Source: DALYJJ01 sp031969915
Lineage (GTDB): Bacteria; Acidobacteriota; Terriglobia; Bryobacterales; Bryobacteraceae
Length of the DNA stretch: 34,075 bases
Reading direction: 5' to 3'
NCBI GenBank assembly: GCA_031969915.1
Contig: DALYJJ010000061.1
Location: 1 to 34,075 of the forward strand
Position 1 is the first letter of the stretch. The number at the start of each line of letters is the position of its first letter. A program made the position numbers and the translations under genes. Shown piece after piece: positions 17,912 through 25,059 of the stretch. The notes beneath the pieces were generated by a model that searched no databases, was not told the DNA's origin, and saw only the letters and a list, made by a program, of their open reading frames with translations.

Positions 17912-18220
17912 ATGGCCAAGAATTTCTCTCAACTGCGCAATGGAATGTCCGCCCAGGCACGGGCCGCGAGCGCCGTCGAACACCGCCGGTTGGTGGAGGA
18001 AATGTCGCTCCATCAACTTCGAAAGGCCCGCGAACTGACGCAGACCAAGATTGCCGGAGAACTGCACATCGGGCAAGGCGATGTCTCGAAGCTGGAGCGG
18101 CGCACGGACATGTACGTGAGCACGCTTGCCAGCTACCTGCAAGCCGTCGGTGCCGATCTTGAGATTCGGGCGATTTTCCCTGACGGAAGCGCAGTCAAAA
18201 TCACCCAGTTTTCCGGGTGA
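17912..18220 (+). CDS. XRE-family HTH protein, probable orphan HigA-type antitoxin
   Basis: The 102-aa protein carries an XRE helix-turn-helix (LRKARELTQTKIAGELHIGQ, then DVSKLERRTDMYVSTLASYL) and a C-terminal beta tail (GADLEIRAIFPDGSAVKI), the arrangement typical of HigA/Xre antitoxins paired with RelE/HigB-type mRNA interferases. The start at 17912 has AGGAG about ten bases upstream; the open frame continues to 17810 but without a ribosome site. A cognate toxin normally sits directly upstream with a few-base gap; no such protein is recognisable, so it may be an orphan or its toxin is decayed. It could act as a free-standing repressor. Confidence 0.75.
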   Translation: MAKNFSQLRNGMSAQARAASAVEHRRLVEEMSLHQLRKARELTQTKIAGELHIGQGDVSKLERRTDMYVSTLASYLQAVGADLEIRAIFPDGSAVKITQFSG

Positions 18221-18294
18221 CTACCGCCGGTTCACCGGTTCACCTTTGAAGAGCGAAAAGCTTAGAGCCGTTGACGGCGGATAGCCCGCCGGTA

Positions 18295-18350
18295 ACGGCG
18301 CAGGGGCAAAAGATTGGCCCGGTGCCTGGCGAGGTACCGGCACAAGCCGT
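18295..18350 (+). repeat. Dispersed hairpin-forming repeat, copy 1
   Basis: A 56-nt unit starting ACGGCGCAGGGGCAAAAG and ending CAAGCCGT. It matches 19593-19650 in direct orientation at 49 of 56 positions with two 1-nt insertions in the other copy. The ends are complementary (ACGGC/GCCGT), and an inner pair (GTGCC/GGCAC) could extend a hairpin. It lies 107 bp before the beta-lactamase-fold gene. Confidence 0.6.
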
Positions 18351-18443
18351 TATCTGCCTTCCCTCCAGCTTCGGCCTGACACGAACTCCTCCGGCAGAGC
18401 GAGAATGTCGATGCCAGTCAAGAGCATGCGCATTCCATCGCGG

Positions 18444-18449
18444 TACAAT
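18444..18449 (+). promoter_or_regulatory. Possible -10 element close to the beta-lactamase-fold start
   Basis: TACAAT lies only 8 bp before the ATG at 18458. If functional, transcription would begin about at the start codon, giving a leaderless mRNA or use of the next ATG at 18476. No convincing -35 is seen. Confidence 0.25.
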
Positions 18450-18457
18450 CGAAATCC

Positions 18458-19486
18458 ATGACTCGCAGAACGGCCATGGGCGCACTAGTTGCCTCACCTG
18501 GACTCAAAGCGCAGTCAATCCGCACAATCACTTTCGACGGTGAAGCGTTGCACCGCCTCTATTCGGAACTGCGGGCGGACGAACGTCACGATCTTAAGGG
18601 CGTTCTAGTCATGACCTGCGGGCAACTGGGCTCAGAAGAGTATTTTAACGGCGGTGGACCTGATGTTCTCCACGACATCAGGTCCGCCGGAAAGAGCATC
18701 ACTGCGCTGCTTACCGGGGTGTCCATTGATAGGGGCTTGATCCGAACCGTTCAGCAGCCGTTCGTCGATCTTTTGAGAGTAACTGGACACCGCGACAAAG
18801 CGGCCATCACGCTTGAGCATCTATTGACGATGCGTAGTGGCTTGGCCGCGAATGACGAAGATGCTGCATCTCCAGGAAACGAGAATAACCTGGACCTGTC
18901 CCCAGCCTGGCTTGACTTTGCATTGTCCGTCCCAATTCAGGAACCAGCGGGCAAAACGTATCGGTACTGCTCGCTGAATGCATTCCTGGCTGGAGCAGTC
19001 GTCGAGAAGTCCAGCGGGATACACCTCGATAACTTCGCGCGCGAGCACATCTTCTCAACCCTGCGAATCGACCGCTTCGAATGGCGGCGTGGGCCTGACG
19101 GCTATACGGCGGGGCAAGGCAACTTGCGCATTACGTTAAGGGCGATGGGTTCGCTGGGGCAGTTGGTCCTCGACAAAGGACGGTCCAGTGACAAGCAACT
19201 CATCAGCAGAAGTTGGATTGATCGCTCGACCGCTTCCAAAGTGGCAATCAGCCACGCCGATCCGTACGCCGATGCCTACGGTTACATGTGGTACACCAGG
19301 ACGCACCAGGTTGGCACTAAGCGGATAAGAGTTCACTTCGCATCTGGGAACGGCGGTAATAAAATTTACGTTATTCCGGAACTAGAAACCGTGGTTGCAA
19401 TTGCTTCGGCCGCATACGGACGTGGCTATGGCCAGCGGAGATCTCAAGAGATCCTGCTTCGGATCCTTGGCTCGGTCCGAGGATAG
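18458..19486 (+). CDS. Serine beta-lactamase-fold hydrolase (class C / esterase-like)
   Basis: The 342-aa protein belongs to the beta-lactamase/penicillin-binding-protein-like serine hydrolases. The SxxK motif is SAGK (Ser76, Lys79); the second motif is around Tyr170 (YRYCSLN); a late glycine-rich strand (FASGNGGNKIYVIPELETVV) takes the place of the KTG box. TLEHLLTMRSGLA is a family hallmark. A short N-terminal stretch with twin Arg (MTRRTAMGALVASPGLKAQ) may be a TAT-like export signal. In this family most members are esterases, amidases or peptidases rather than antibiotic-resistance enzymes, so substrate is not assigned. The gene stands alone between two copies of a dispersed repeat. Confidence 0.85.
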   Translation: MTRRTAMGALVASPGLKAQSIRTITFDGEALHRLYSELRADERHDLKGVLVMTCGQLGSEEYFNGGGPDVLHDIRSAGKSITALLTGVSIDRGLIRTVQQPFVDLLRVTGHRDKAAITLEHLLTMRSGLAANDEDAASPGNENNLDLSPAWLDFALSVPIQEPAGKTYRYCSLNAFLAGAVVEKSSGIHLDNFAREHIFSTLRIDRFEWRRGPDGYTAGQGNLRITLRAMGSLGQLVLDKGRSSDKQLISRSWIDRSTASKVAISHADPYADAYGYMWYTRTHQVGTKRIRVHFASGNGGNKIYVIPELETVVAIASAAYGRGYGQRRSQEILLRILGSVRG

Positions 19487-19831
19487 GCTCCCTTTCGATG
19501 TCACACGCCTTCGCGGAGCGCCTTCAAACGCGTTCCGTCAAGGTGCAGCTTTGACGTCGGGGCGCTCGTTCCGAACAGATAGCTCTAGCCTGACGGCGCA
19601 GGGGGCAAAAGACTTGGCCCGGCGCCTGGCGGCGCACCACCGCAAGCCGTCGCGCGCGGGTCCGCTGGTACGGAGCGCCGCGCGGTTCCAGACTCCGGGT
19701 GCAAACGCGACTACTCGTTCTCTATCGCGCTGTGGTGGGCATTCGTTGCCCACTACCGATTCGCGACGATTTGCTCTACATCGCGCCGTTGGCGGCGATG
19801 CGAGAGGCCGGGCTTCAGCGGCAAGGGTAAA
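19487..19831. other. Intergenic containing repeat copy 2
   Basis: A 345-bp gap between convergent genes. Apart from the repeat unit at 19593-19650 I see no gene, RNA or clear terminator; the many short open frames are high-GC artefacts. Confidence 0.5.
19593..19650 (+). repeat. Dispersed hairpin-forming repeat, copy 2
   Basis: A 58-nt unit starting ACGGCGCAGGGGGCAAAAG and ending CAAGCCGT, in the same orientation as 18295-18350. The two conserved ends (about 35 nt at the left, 8 nt at the right) bracket a more variable centre, which suggests that the terminal pairing is what is conserved. It lies 106 bp after the stop of the beta-lactamase-fold gene. Confidence 0.6.
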
Positions 19832-20209
19832 CTAGTCTGACTTGGATTGACGATCCTCGCGTACTCGGACACGGCCCGGCTCGACGATCCAGAGCCGTCC
19901 GCGAATGGGCTCGGATGCGAGGAAACGCAAGAGGTCGCCGACGAGTGTCTCCAATAGGCGCAGTGAAGGATTTCTCGGCGCTCGCAGCACGGCGATTCCC
20001 GGTGCACTGTGGGGCGGGAAACGCAGGACATCGGCGAAGTCGATGTCGAGGGTGAGAAGGCAGCGGTCCTCCCGGATGCACGCCTCGAACAGAGCCTCGT
20101 CGCTTGATCCGCCGAGTCGCTCCTGCAGAACGGTTTCGGCGTCATGCCCAGCGCCGAGAAACAGGTGAGCCGTGCGCGAGCCGAAGTTCTCGTCCAGCTT
20201 CCACTTCAT
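19832..20209 (-). CDS. DUF5615 PIN-like toxin candidate
   Basis: The 125-aa protein has the DUF5615 pattern: N-terminal LDENFG and HLFLGAGHDAETV, followed by DEALFEACIREDRCLLTLDI, then DFADVLRFPP and GIAVLRAP. The conserved Asp residues (in LDEN, and in TLDIDFAD) correspond to the acidic site of PIN-like nucleases. In known genomes this family pairs with DUF433, as here: the start codon overlaps the upstream gene's stop by 4 bp (ATGA). It is predicted to be the toxin of a type II toxin-antitoxin pair acting on RNA; this is inference from family and context. The C-terminal ~15 residues are polar and not conserved. Confidence 0.85.
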   Translation of the reverse strand: MKWKLDENFGSRTAHLFLGAGHDAETVLQERLGGSSDEALFEACIREDRCLLTLDIDFADVLRFPPHSAPGIAVLRAPRNPSLRLLETLVGDLLRFLASEPIRGRLWIVEPGRVRVREDRQSKSD

Positions 20210-20448
20210 GCCGCGCTGCTGCCGGGAAGATCCACGAATCGTTCGCGGCTCATCTCGGCGCCGTAGGCGATGGCGGCAAGCAGGTCATCTCGCGTGAGTT
20301 GCGGATACTCGCCTAGGATTTCTTCCATGGAAGAGCCGGACGCGAGGAAATCCAGCAGCAGAGAGACCCAGATGCGCGTGCCACGGACGCAGGGTTTGCC
20401 GCCGCAGACCTGGGGATTGACCGAGATGCGGTTCAAGAGATCGTTCAC
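20206..20448 (-). CDS. DUF433 antitoxin candidate
   Basis: The 80-aa protein carries the DUF433 signature: ISVNPQVCGGKPCVRGTRIW, VSLLLDFLASGSSMEEILGE, YPQLTRDDLLAAIAYGAE. DUF433 proteins have a winged helix-turn-helix-like fold and serve as the antitoxin of DUF5615 PIN-like proteins. It is the first gene of a two-gene operon with the DUF5615 gene (4-bp overlap) and probably autoregulates. No strong ribosome site is seen before the ATG at 20448. Confidence 0.9.
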   Translation of the reverse strand: MNDLLNRISVNPQVCGGKPCVRGTRIWVSLLLDFLASGSSMEEILGEYPQLTRDDLLAAIAYGAEMSRERFVDLPGSSAA

Positions 20449-20757
20449 AGAGTTTCTCGCTCCGCTTCTCAGGATACCAGCGCTCGGGACGAGCTGATAC
20501 CAAACTGAGCCTTCGTGACCGAGGCCCGCTGCTACGGTGTGGCGGTGGGTCCCAGTTCAAGGTCTGCTACGCGACTCGTCCTTTATCCTTCTGAGCGCGG
20601 CGTTCGAGGCCAACTTCCGTATAGCCGGACGATTCGGACACGAACCACAATCGCTTCGCCTGACAACGGGAGTCAAAGCCGACTCAAGGTTTCGTCAACG
20701 GTTGGAAATAGTTCGCTCTTGCCAGATGCTCGACGGGCAAGAAACAATGCGGCCCGC
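20449..20757. other. Intergenic, nothing recognised
   Basis: A 309-bp stretch upstream of the DUF433-DUF5615 operon and downstream of the S41 pseudogene. It should contain the operon promoter, but no convincing -10/-35 pair, repeat or coding remnant was found. Confidence 0.4.
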
Positions 20758-21780
20758 CTATCGTGGAGTGCCGTACTCCAGGGATGCTTCGAGTGCCGAA
20801 TCCCGCCCTTTGCGAAAGGCAGCGAACGTCGGTGGCAGATATAGCTGCGGTGCGATCCAGGTCCTCGTATCGGCACGCTTACCGCCTCCCATGCTGGCGA
20901 TGCTCCCAGACATCTTGCTGTAGGGCAAGGTGATCGGGTTCATTTCGCCAATTGCGTTCTCGTTGGAGCCGGTTGGCTCGCCAACGAGAATCGCTCTCGT
21001 TTGACGCTCAAGCTGGGAGGTTAACCCCAGCGCGGCGGAGAATGTCTCGCGGCCGACGAGCACGAACAAGCCGCCGGCCCGATTCACCTCTTCGGCGCGG
21101 ATCAACATATGAATCACATGCATGTTCAAGCTCCCGTCACCTCCACTATTGCCGCGCAAGTCGATCACCAGCTTCCCGACATCGTTTCCTTCGATGAACT
21201 GGAAAAGCCGGTCGCAGAACTGGGGCAGGGGTTCCTTTTCGTCGTTGCGTATCTGATTCAACTGAAAGCAGATCGTCCGGTGCTTGGGCAAGTACTCGAA
21301 CCAGTATGCGCCCGGCCGCGGCTGCATTGAGATCGGAAGCGCACTAACAGGTAAGGCTTCCAACACAGTAGCCACACCCTCTGGCGGAATGCGTTAGCCC
21401 TCAATCGCCACCGTCCGCTCCTGGCCGGGAGCATCGCGGACGGTCAGCATGACCTGCTTCGGATCCGGAATCATTCCGAGGCCGTACAAGAGCTGAGGAG
21501 ATCGCAGAAGGTTGCCCACCTCCGTCAGCAGTCCCATTGCGTTATCACGAGAAACGACATCGGACATGGCACTCAACACATCCTCGATTGCGCGGCCACC
21601 GACCTTCATGATTTGCGTACCTACCAAGTCCCTCTGCTTGCTCGGCGCCGCCACCACGAAAACGCCCTCGGCGAAAGGGTAGACCGCAATGGGAAGACTG
21701 AGTTTACCCTTCTCGGTAAGGAACGGAGGCCGCCGCTCCACCGGCAAACGGGATGTCCTTGACATGATGGCTGTCTTCAT
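20758..21780 (-). pseudogene. S41-family (tricorn/C-terminal-processing-like) peptidase, truncated and interrupted by an in-frame stop
   Basis: Two adjacent minus-strand pieces belong to one gene in one frame. The upstream piece (21394-21780) has a PDZ-like stretch (FVVAAPSKQRDLVGTQIMKV GG...). The downstream piece (20758-21375 onward) has the S41 peptidase core: KLVIDLRGNSGGDGSLN, the catalytic-serine segment GRETFSAALGLTSQLE, and AILVGEPTGSNENA. A TAA at 21394-21396 separates them with no frame change (IEG-stop-RIPPEGVATVLEAL). Compared with full homologues the N-terminal part, including the signal peptide and roughly a hundred residues, is missing; the sequence runs straight into the padR promoter. 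A GTG at 21375 could restart the C-terminal half, but the gene is most likely dead. Confidence 0.8.
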
Positions 21781-21785
21781 ATAGA
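21759..21785 (+). promoter_or_regulatory. Predicted promoter of the PadR1-ADOP1 operon
   Basis: A perfect -35 (TTGACA, 21759-21764) precedes TATAGA (21780-21785) with a short 15-bp spacer. The ATG of padR at 21796 lies about 10 bp after the -10, so the mRNA would be leaderless or nearly so; no ribosome site is visible. The promoter overlaps the 5' end of the S41 pseudogene. The following TATAGAGTCACTTAATA may be the PadR operator. Confidence 0.5.
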
Positions 21786-21795
21786 GTCACTTAAT

Positions 21796-22131
21796 ATGGA
21801 TCATCTGCAGGGAACGCTGGAAATGCTGGTGCTGAGAACCCTCGTTTTCGGACCACTGCATGGCTATGGCATTTCTAAAGCCCTGCGTTCCAATTCCAAT
21901 GAAGCACTGGACATCGAGTTCGGGTCCCTGTATCCCGCGCTCAAGCGCCTTGAGGCGAAGGGTTGGGTATCGGCTAGCTGGGAGATCTCCGAGACCAACC
22001 GCAAAGCGAAGTACTACCGCCTCACCCCGGCAGGCCGTAAGCAACTCCGGAAGGAGCACTCGAAGTGGGCCGAGTTCGTTGCAGTGGTTGCGCGGATCAT
22101 GGGACCCATCAGCGAAGGCGGCGAACGATGA
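21796..22131 (+). CDS. PadR-family transcriptional regulator (acidobacterial type)
   Basis: The 111-aa protein is a PadR winged-helix repressor: LQGTLEMLVLRTLVFGPLHG, YGISKALRSNSNEALDIEFG, SLYPALKRLEAKGWVSASWE, and KAKYYRLTPAGRKQL. It matches the short PadR subtype described for Acidobacteria (TIGR03433), which is usually found next to ADOP permeases. Its stop overlaps the ADOP1 start as ATGA, so both are on one message. It probably represses its own operon; the signal is unknown. Confidence 0.93.
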   Translation: MDHLQGTLEMLVLRTLVFGPLHGYGISKALRSNSNEALDIEFGSLYPALKRLEAKGWVSASWEISETNRKAKYYRLTPAGRKQLRKEHSKWAEFVAVVARIMGPISEGGER

Positions 22132-24707
22132 GCATGCTTGCAAAGCTAAAGCTTTTTTCGCCGAGCCGCCGCAGGGTCCTTGAGCAAGATATGCAAGAGG
22201 AACTCGATTCTCTTGCATCTCTCGCTGAGGCTGAAGGTGGTCGTGCGCACCTTGGAAATCTGACCCGAGCCGCTGAGGAGGGCAGGACTGTGTGGACTTT
22301 GGTTTGGCTCGATCAACTCGCCGCCGACGCCCGGTACTCGTGCCGGACCATGAGGAAGAACCCAATATTCACGCTGACCGCGGTATTGTCTCTTGCGCTC
22401 GGTATCGGGGCCAACACGGCGATCTTCAACCTGATACACGCTATTCTCCTGAAGCCTCTTGCTGTCCGCGATCCGGAGACGTTGGTCGTGCTGACCTCGC
22501 ATTCCCGGAACGAGAAAATCGGGAACTTCGGCTATCAGGATTACAGGGCGCTTCGTGACGAGCAGACTGCCTTTGCGGGGATTATCGCCGCTTCACGACT
22601 GCGCCCGCTCGTGGCTGGGGTGGGCAACGACGGCGAGACCGTTCAAGGCAAGGTCGTTTCCAGTAACTACTTTTCGGTGCTCGGGGTTAGGCCCATGGTG
22701 GGCCGGCTTTTCGAAGATGGGCAGGAAGATCTGCAGATCGCCGTGATCAGCGAAGGTTGGTGGAGGCGTGCCTTCGGAGGGGCCACGAGCGCCGTCGGAC
22801 AAGACATTGAGCTGGACGGTAAATCCTTTGAGATCGTCGGTATTGCTCCACCGGGTTTTGTGAGCGAGACGGCAGGCGAGGCCACCGATGTCTGGACTAC
22901 CACAGCGTTGATGCCGGCAGAGATGCGAAAAGCAGCCGGCTTCACGTGGTTGAATCTGATGGGCAGATTGAAGCCCGGCGCGAATGTGCAGCAGGCGGAC
23001 GCGAGTCTCCGGCCACGTATGCCGGAGATGCAGAACCGGTTCATTGAGCGGATCGACATCGAACCGGGCCGTTTCGGTGGCGCCGGAATCCGGAACACTG
23101 TCTCCGCGCCACTCACGGTGTTGATGGCGATTGTGGCCGTCGCTCTGCTCATGGCGTGCGCGAATTTGGCAGGGCTTCTGCTCGCACGAGCCGCCAGCCG
23201 CAAGCGGGAGATTGCGACGCGGCTTGCGATTGGTGCGAGCCGCGGGCGTCTGTTTCGGCAATTCATCACCGAAAGCGTATTGCTGGCGATGGTGGGCGGC
23301 TTTCTCGGCCTCGGTTTTGCAATTTGGGGCCAGAGAATGCTTCTGAAGCTGGTCACGGTTGCAGGAAGGACGATATCACTCGACCCGCGGCCTGACTTCG
23401 CCGTTCTGTCCTTCACAGTCCTGGTGTCGCTCGTGACGGGGATTCTTTTTGGACTGGGCCCTGCGGTCCAGGCTGTGCGCGAGACCGCTAGCGAGGCACT
23501 CAAGCTAGGCGCGTACGAGCGGGTGGGTGGTCGGAACCGGATTGGCCTTCGAGGTGGCCTGATCGCGTTTCAAATTGCGATTTCTATGCTGCTGTTGGTT
23601 GTGGGTGGCTTTTTCATTCGAACGCTGCAGAACCTCAAGTACCAGGATATGGGCGTGCGTGCAGGCAACGTGCTGTCGGTGGGGCTCGACAGCAGGCGGG
23701 GGGAGAGACTAGATTGGCCGAATGTGATCAAGGAACTGACGCGGCGCGTGGAGTCGATTCCCGGGGTTCAGTCGGCAAGCGGATCGCTTTGGGGGACACT
23801 GGCGAACGCGGGTGGCGTGACAGGCTTTCGATTTGAGGGCTATGTGGCTCGTGCGGGAGAGGAGCACCGCGCCGGCGCGAACTGGGTCACTCCGCAATAC
23901 TTCGAGACAGTTGGAATACCGCTGCTGGAGGGCCGGGACTTCTCACCACGCGACGATGCGAATTCCCAGCGTGTCGCGATCATCAACGAAACGATGGCTC
24001 GGTATTATGCCGGGAGTAACACCGGGAGTAACAAGGCAGTGGGCCGGTATCTGGTGCACAACGCCCACGCCTATCAAATCATCGGCGTCGCGAGGGACGC
24101 CAAGTACAGCGACCTTCGCGAATCGGCGCGACGCTTCGTCTACTTCGCCGCCCTGCAGGGGAGCCAGGAGATCCGCTCGCTCGAGATCCATACCAGTGGT
24201 TCGCCGGCAGGTATCGCTCGCGACGTACGTCAGCTCGTAAGAGATGTGGAGCCGCGTCTTAGAGTCTTCGAGACCACCACGCTCGAACAGCGCATTGGCC
24301 AGAAGCTCGAGCGCGAAGTTCTCATCGCCAGCCTGGCTGGCTTCTTCGGTACGCTGACCCTTGTGCTGGTGGTCGTTGGAGTTTACGGCATGCTGTCCTA
24401 CTCGGTTGCACGCAGAACCAAGGAAATTGGCATTCGGATTGCCCTCGGCGGGCGGCTTCCCGCCATAGCAGCCACCGTTCTGCAGGACTTATTGATTGCG
24501 GTTGTCATCGGCTTGACCTTCGGACTGGCGTTGGCGTTGCTGGCGGGACGCGTGCTGTCATCGATGCTGTTTGGATTGAAGTCAACCGATCCCGGGACGA
24601 TGATCATGGCGGCCGGTATCCTGGGGCTCGCAATGGCGGCAGCCGGTTGTGTTCCAGTTCACCGAGCGTGCCGTGTAGCTCCGACGAGAGCTCTAAGACT
24701 GGAGTGA
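22128..24707 (+). CDS. ADOP-family (acidobacterial duplicated orphan permease) FtsX/MacB-like protein
   Basis: The 859-aa membrane protein has the ADOP layout: a ~75-residue hydrophilic N-terminus, a membrane helix (LTAVLSLALGIGANTAIFNL), a large MacB-type periplasmic domain, an FtsX-type membrane block (about 328-410, with MACANLAGLLLARAASRKRE and ATRLAIGASRGRLFRQFITE), a second periplasmic domain, and a second FtsX block at the C-terminus (VVVGVYGMLSYSVARRTKEI, GIRIALGGRLPAIAATVLQD). No ABC ATPase gene is nearby, consistent with the 'orphan' nature of this family (TIGR03434), whose function is unknown. The start at 22128 overlaps padR; the frame extends upstream to 22065 inside padR. It converges on ADOP2. 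Confidence 0.93.
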   Translation: MSMLAKLKLFSPSRRRVLEQDMQEELDSLASLAEAEGGRAHLGNLTRAAEEGRTVWTLVWLDQLAADARYSCRTMRKNPIFTLTAVLSLALGIGANTAIFNLIHAILLKPLAVRDPETLVVLTSHSRNEKIGNFGYQDYRALRDEQTAFAGIIAASRLRPLVAGVGNDGETVQGKVVSSNYFSVLGVRPMVGRLFEDGQEDLQIAVISEGWWRRAFGGATSAVGQDIELDGKSFEIVGIAPPGFVSETAGEATDVWTTTALMPAEMRKAAGFTWLNLMGRLKPGANVQQADASLRPRMPEMQNRFIERIDIEPGRFGGAGIRNTVSAPLTVLMAIVAVALLMACANLAGLLLARAASRKREIATRLAIGASRGRLFRQFITESVLLAMVGGFLGLGFAIWGQRMLLKLVTVAGRTISLDPRPDFAVLSFTVLVSLVTGILFGLGPAVQAVRETASEALKLGAYERVGGRNRIGLRGGLIAFQIAISMLLLVVGGFFIRTLQNLKYQDMGVRAGNVLSVGLDSRRGERLDWPNVIKELTRRVESIPGVQSASGSLWGTLANAGGVTGFRFEGYVARAGEEHRAGANWVTPQYFETVGIPLLEGRDFSPRDDANSQRVAIINETMARYYAGSNTGSNKAVGRYLVHNAHAYQIIGVARDAKYSDLRESARRFVYFAALQGSQEIRSLEIHTSGSPAGIARDVRQLVRDVEPRLRVFETTTLEQRIGQKLEREVLIASLAGFFGTLTLVLVVVGVYGMLSYSVARRTKEIGIRIALGGRLPAIAATVLQDLLIAVVIGLTFGLALALLAGRVLSSMLFGLKSTDPGTMIMAAGILGLAMAAAGCVPVHRACRVAPTRALRLE

Positions 24708-24938
24708 GCAGCAGAGACCGTCGGTTTACGGCAACGAAGCGACTTGCTCGCGACTAGTTGCGATGTTCCTCAAAACCCGGAGAACAGCGCGCACCCGAAC
24801 GTGCATCTGACGCGCCACGGATGGACCTCGATCAACGGCGCAGTGTGAGTATCTGGCCAGGTCAGCAGGAATGCGTACCGTCTGGAAGCCGGTACTTCGG
24901 GATATCACGCACCCGTCCCCTAAACACCGCCCATTGAT

Positions 24939-25059
24939 GCGACAACCTGTCAATCCGCCCGCAGTGATTCCATGGGGTTGGCCGATGAGGCTCGGTGGGC
25001 GGGAATGTAGCTCGCGAGTAGCGCTGCCGCGGAGACGATGGAGGCGGAGGCCACGTAGG
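24939..25059 (-). repeat. 3' end of ADOP2, duplicated at 30549-30668
   Basis: The last ~110 bp of the ADOP2 gene plus 11 bp of its 3' flank (starting GCGACAACCTGTCAAT on the plus strand) recur in the same orientation at 30549-30668 at about nine matches in ten. Outside these limits the similarity ends abruptly. This copy is intact and in frame. Confidence 0.75.

Noticed and set aside
24726..24900. Minus-strand frame between the ADOP genes containing VRIPADLARYSHCAVDRG
   Set aside because: Looked briefly like a ribbon-helix-helix antitoxin start, but the rest does not fit and there is no start or ribosome site.
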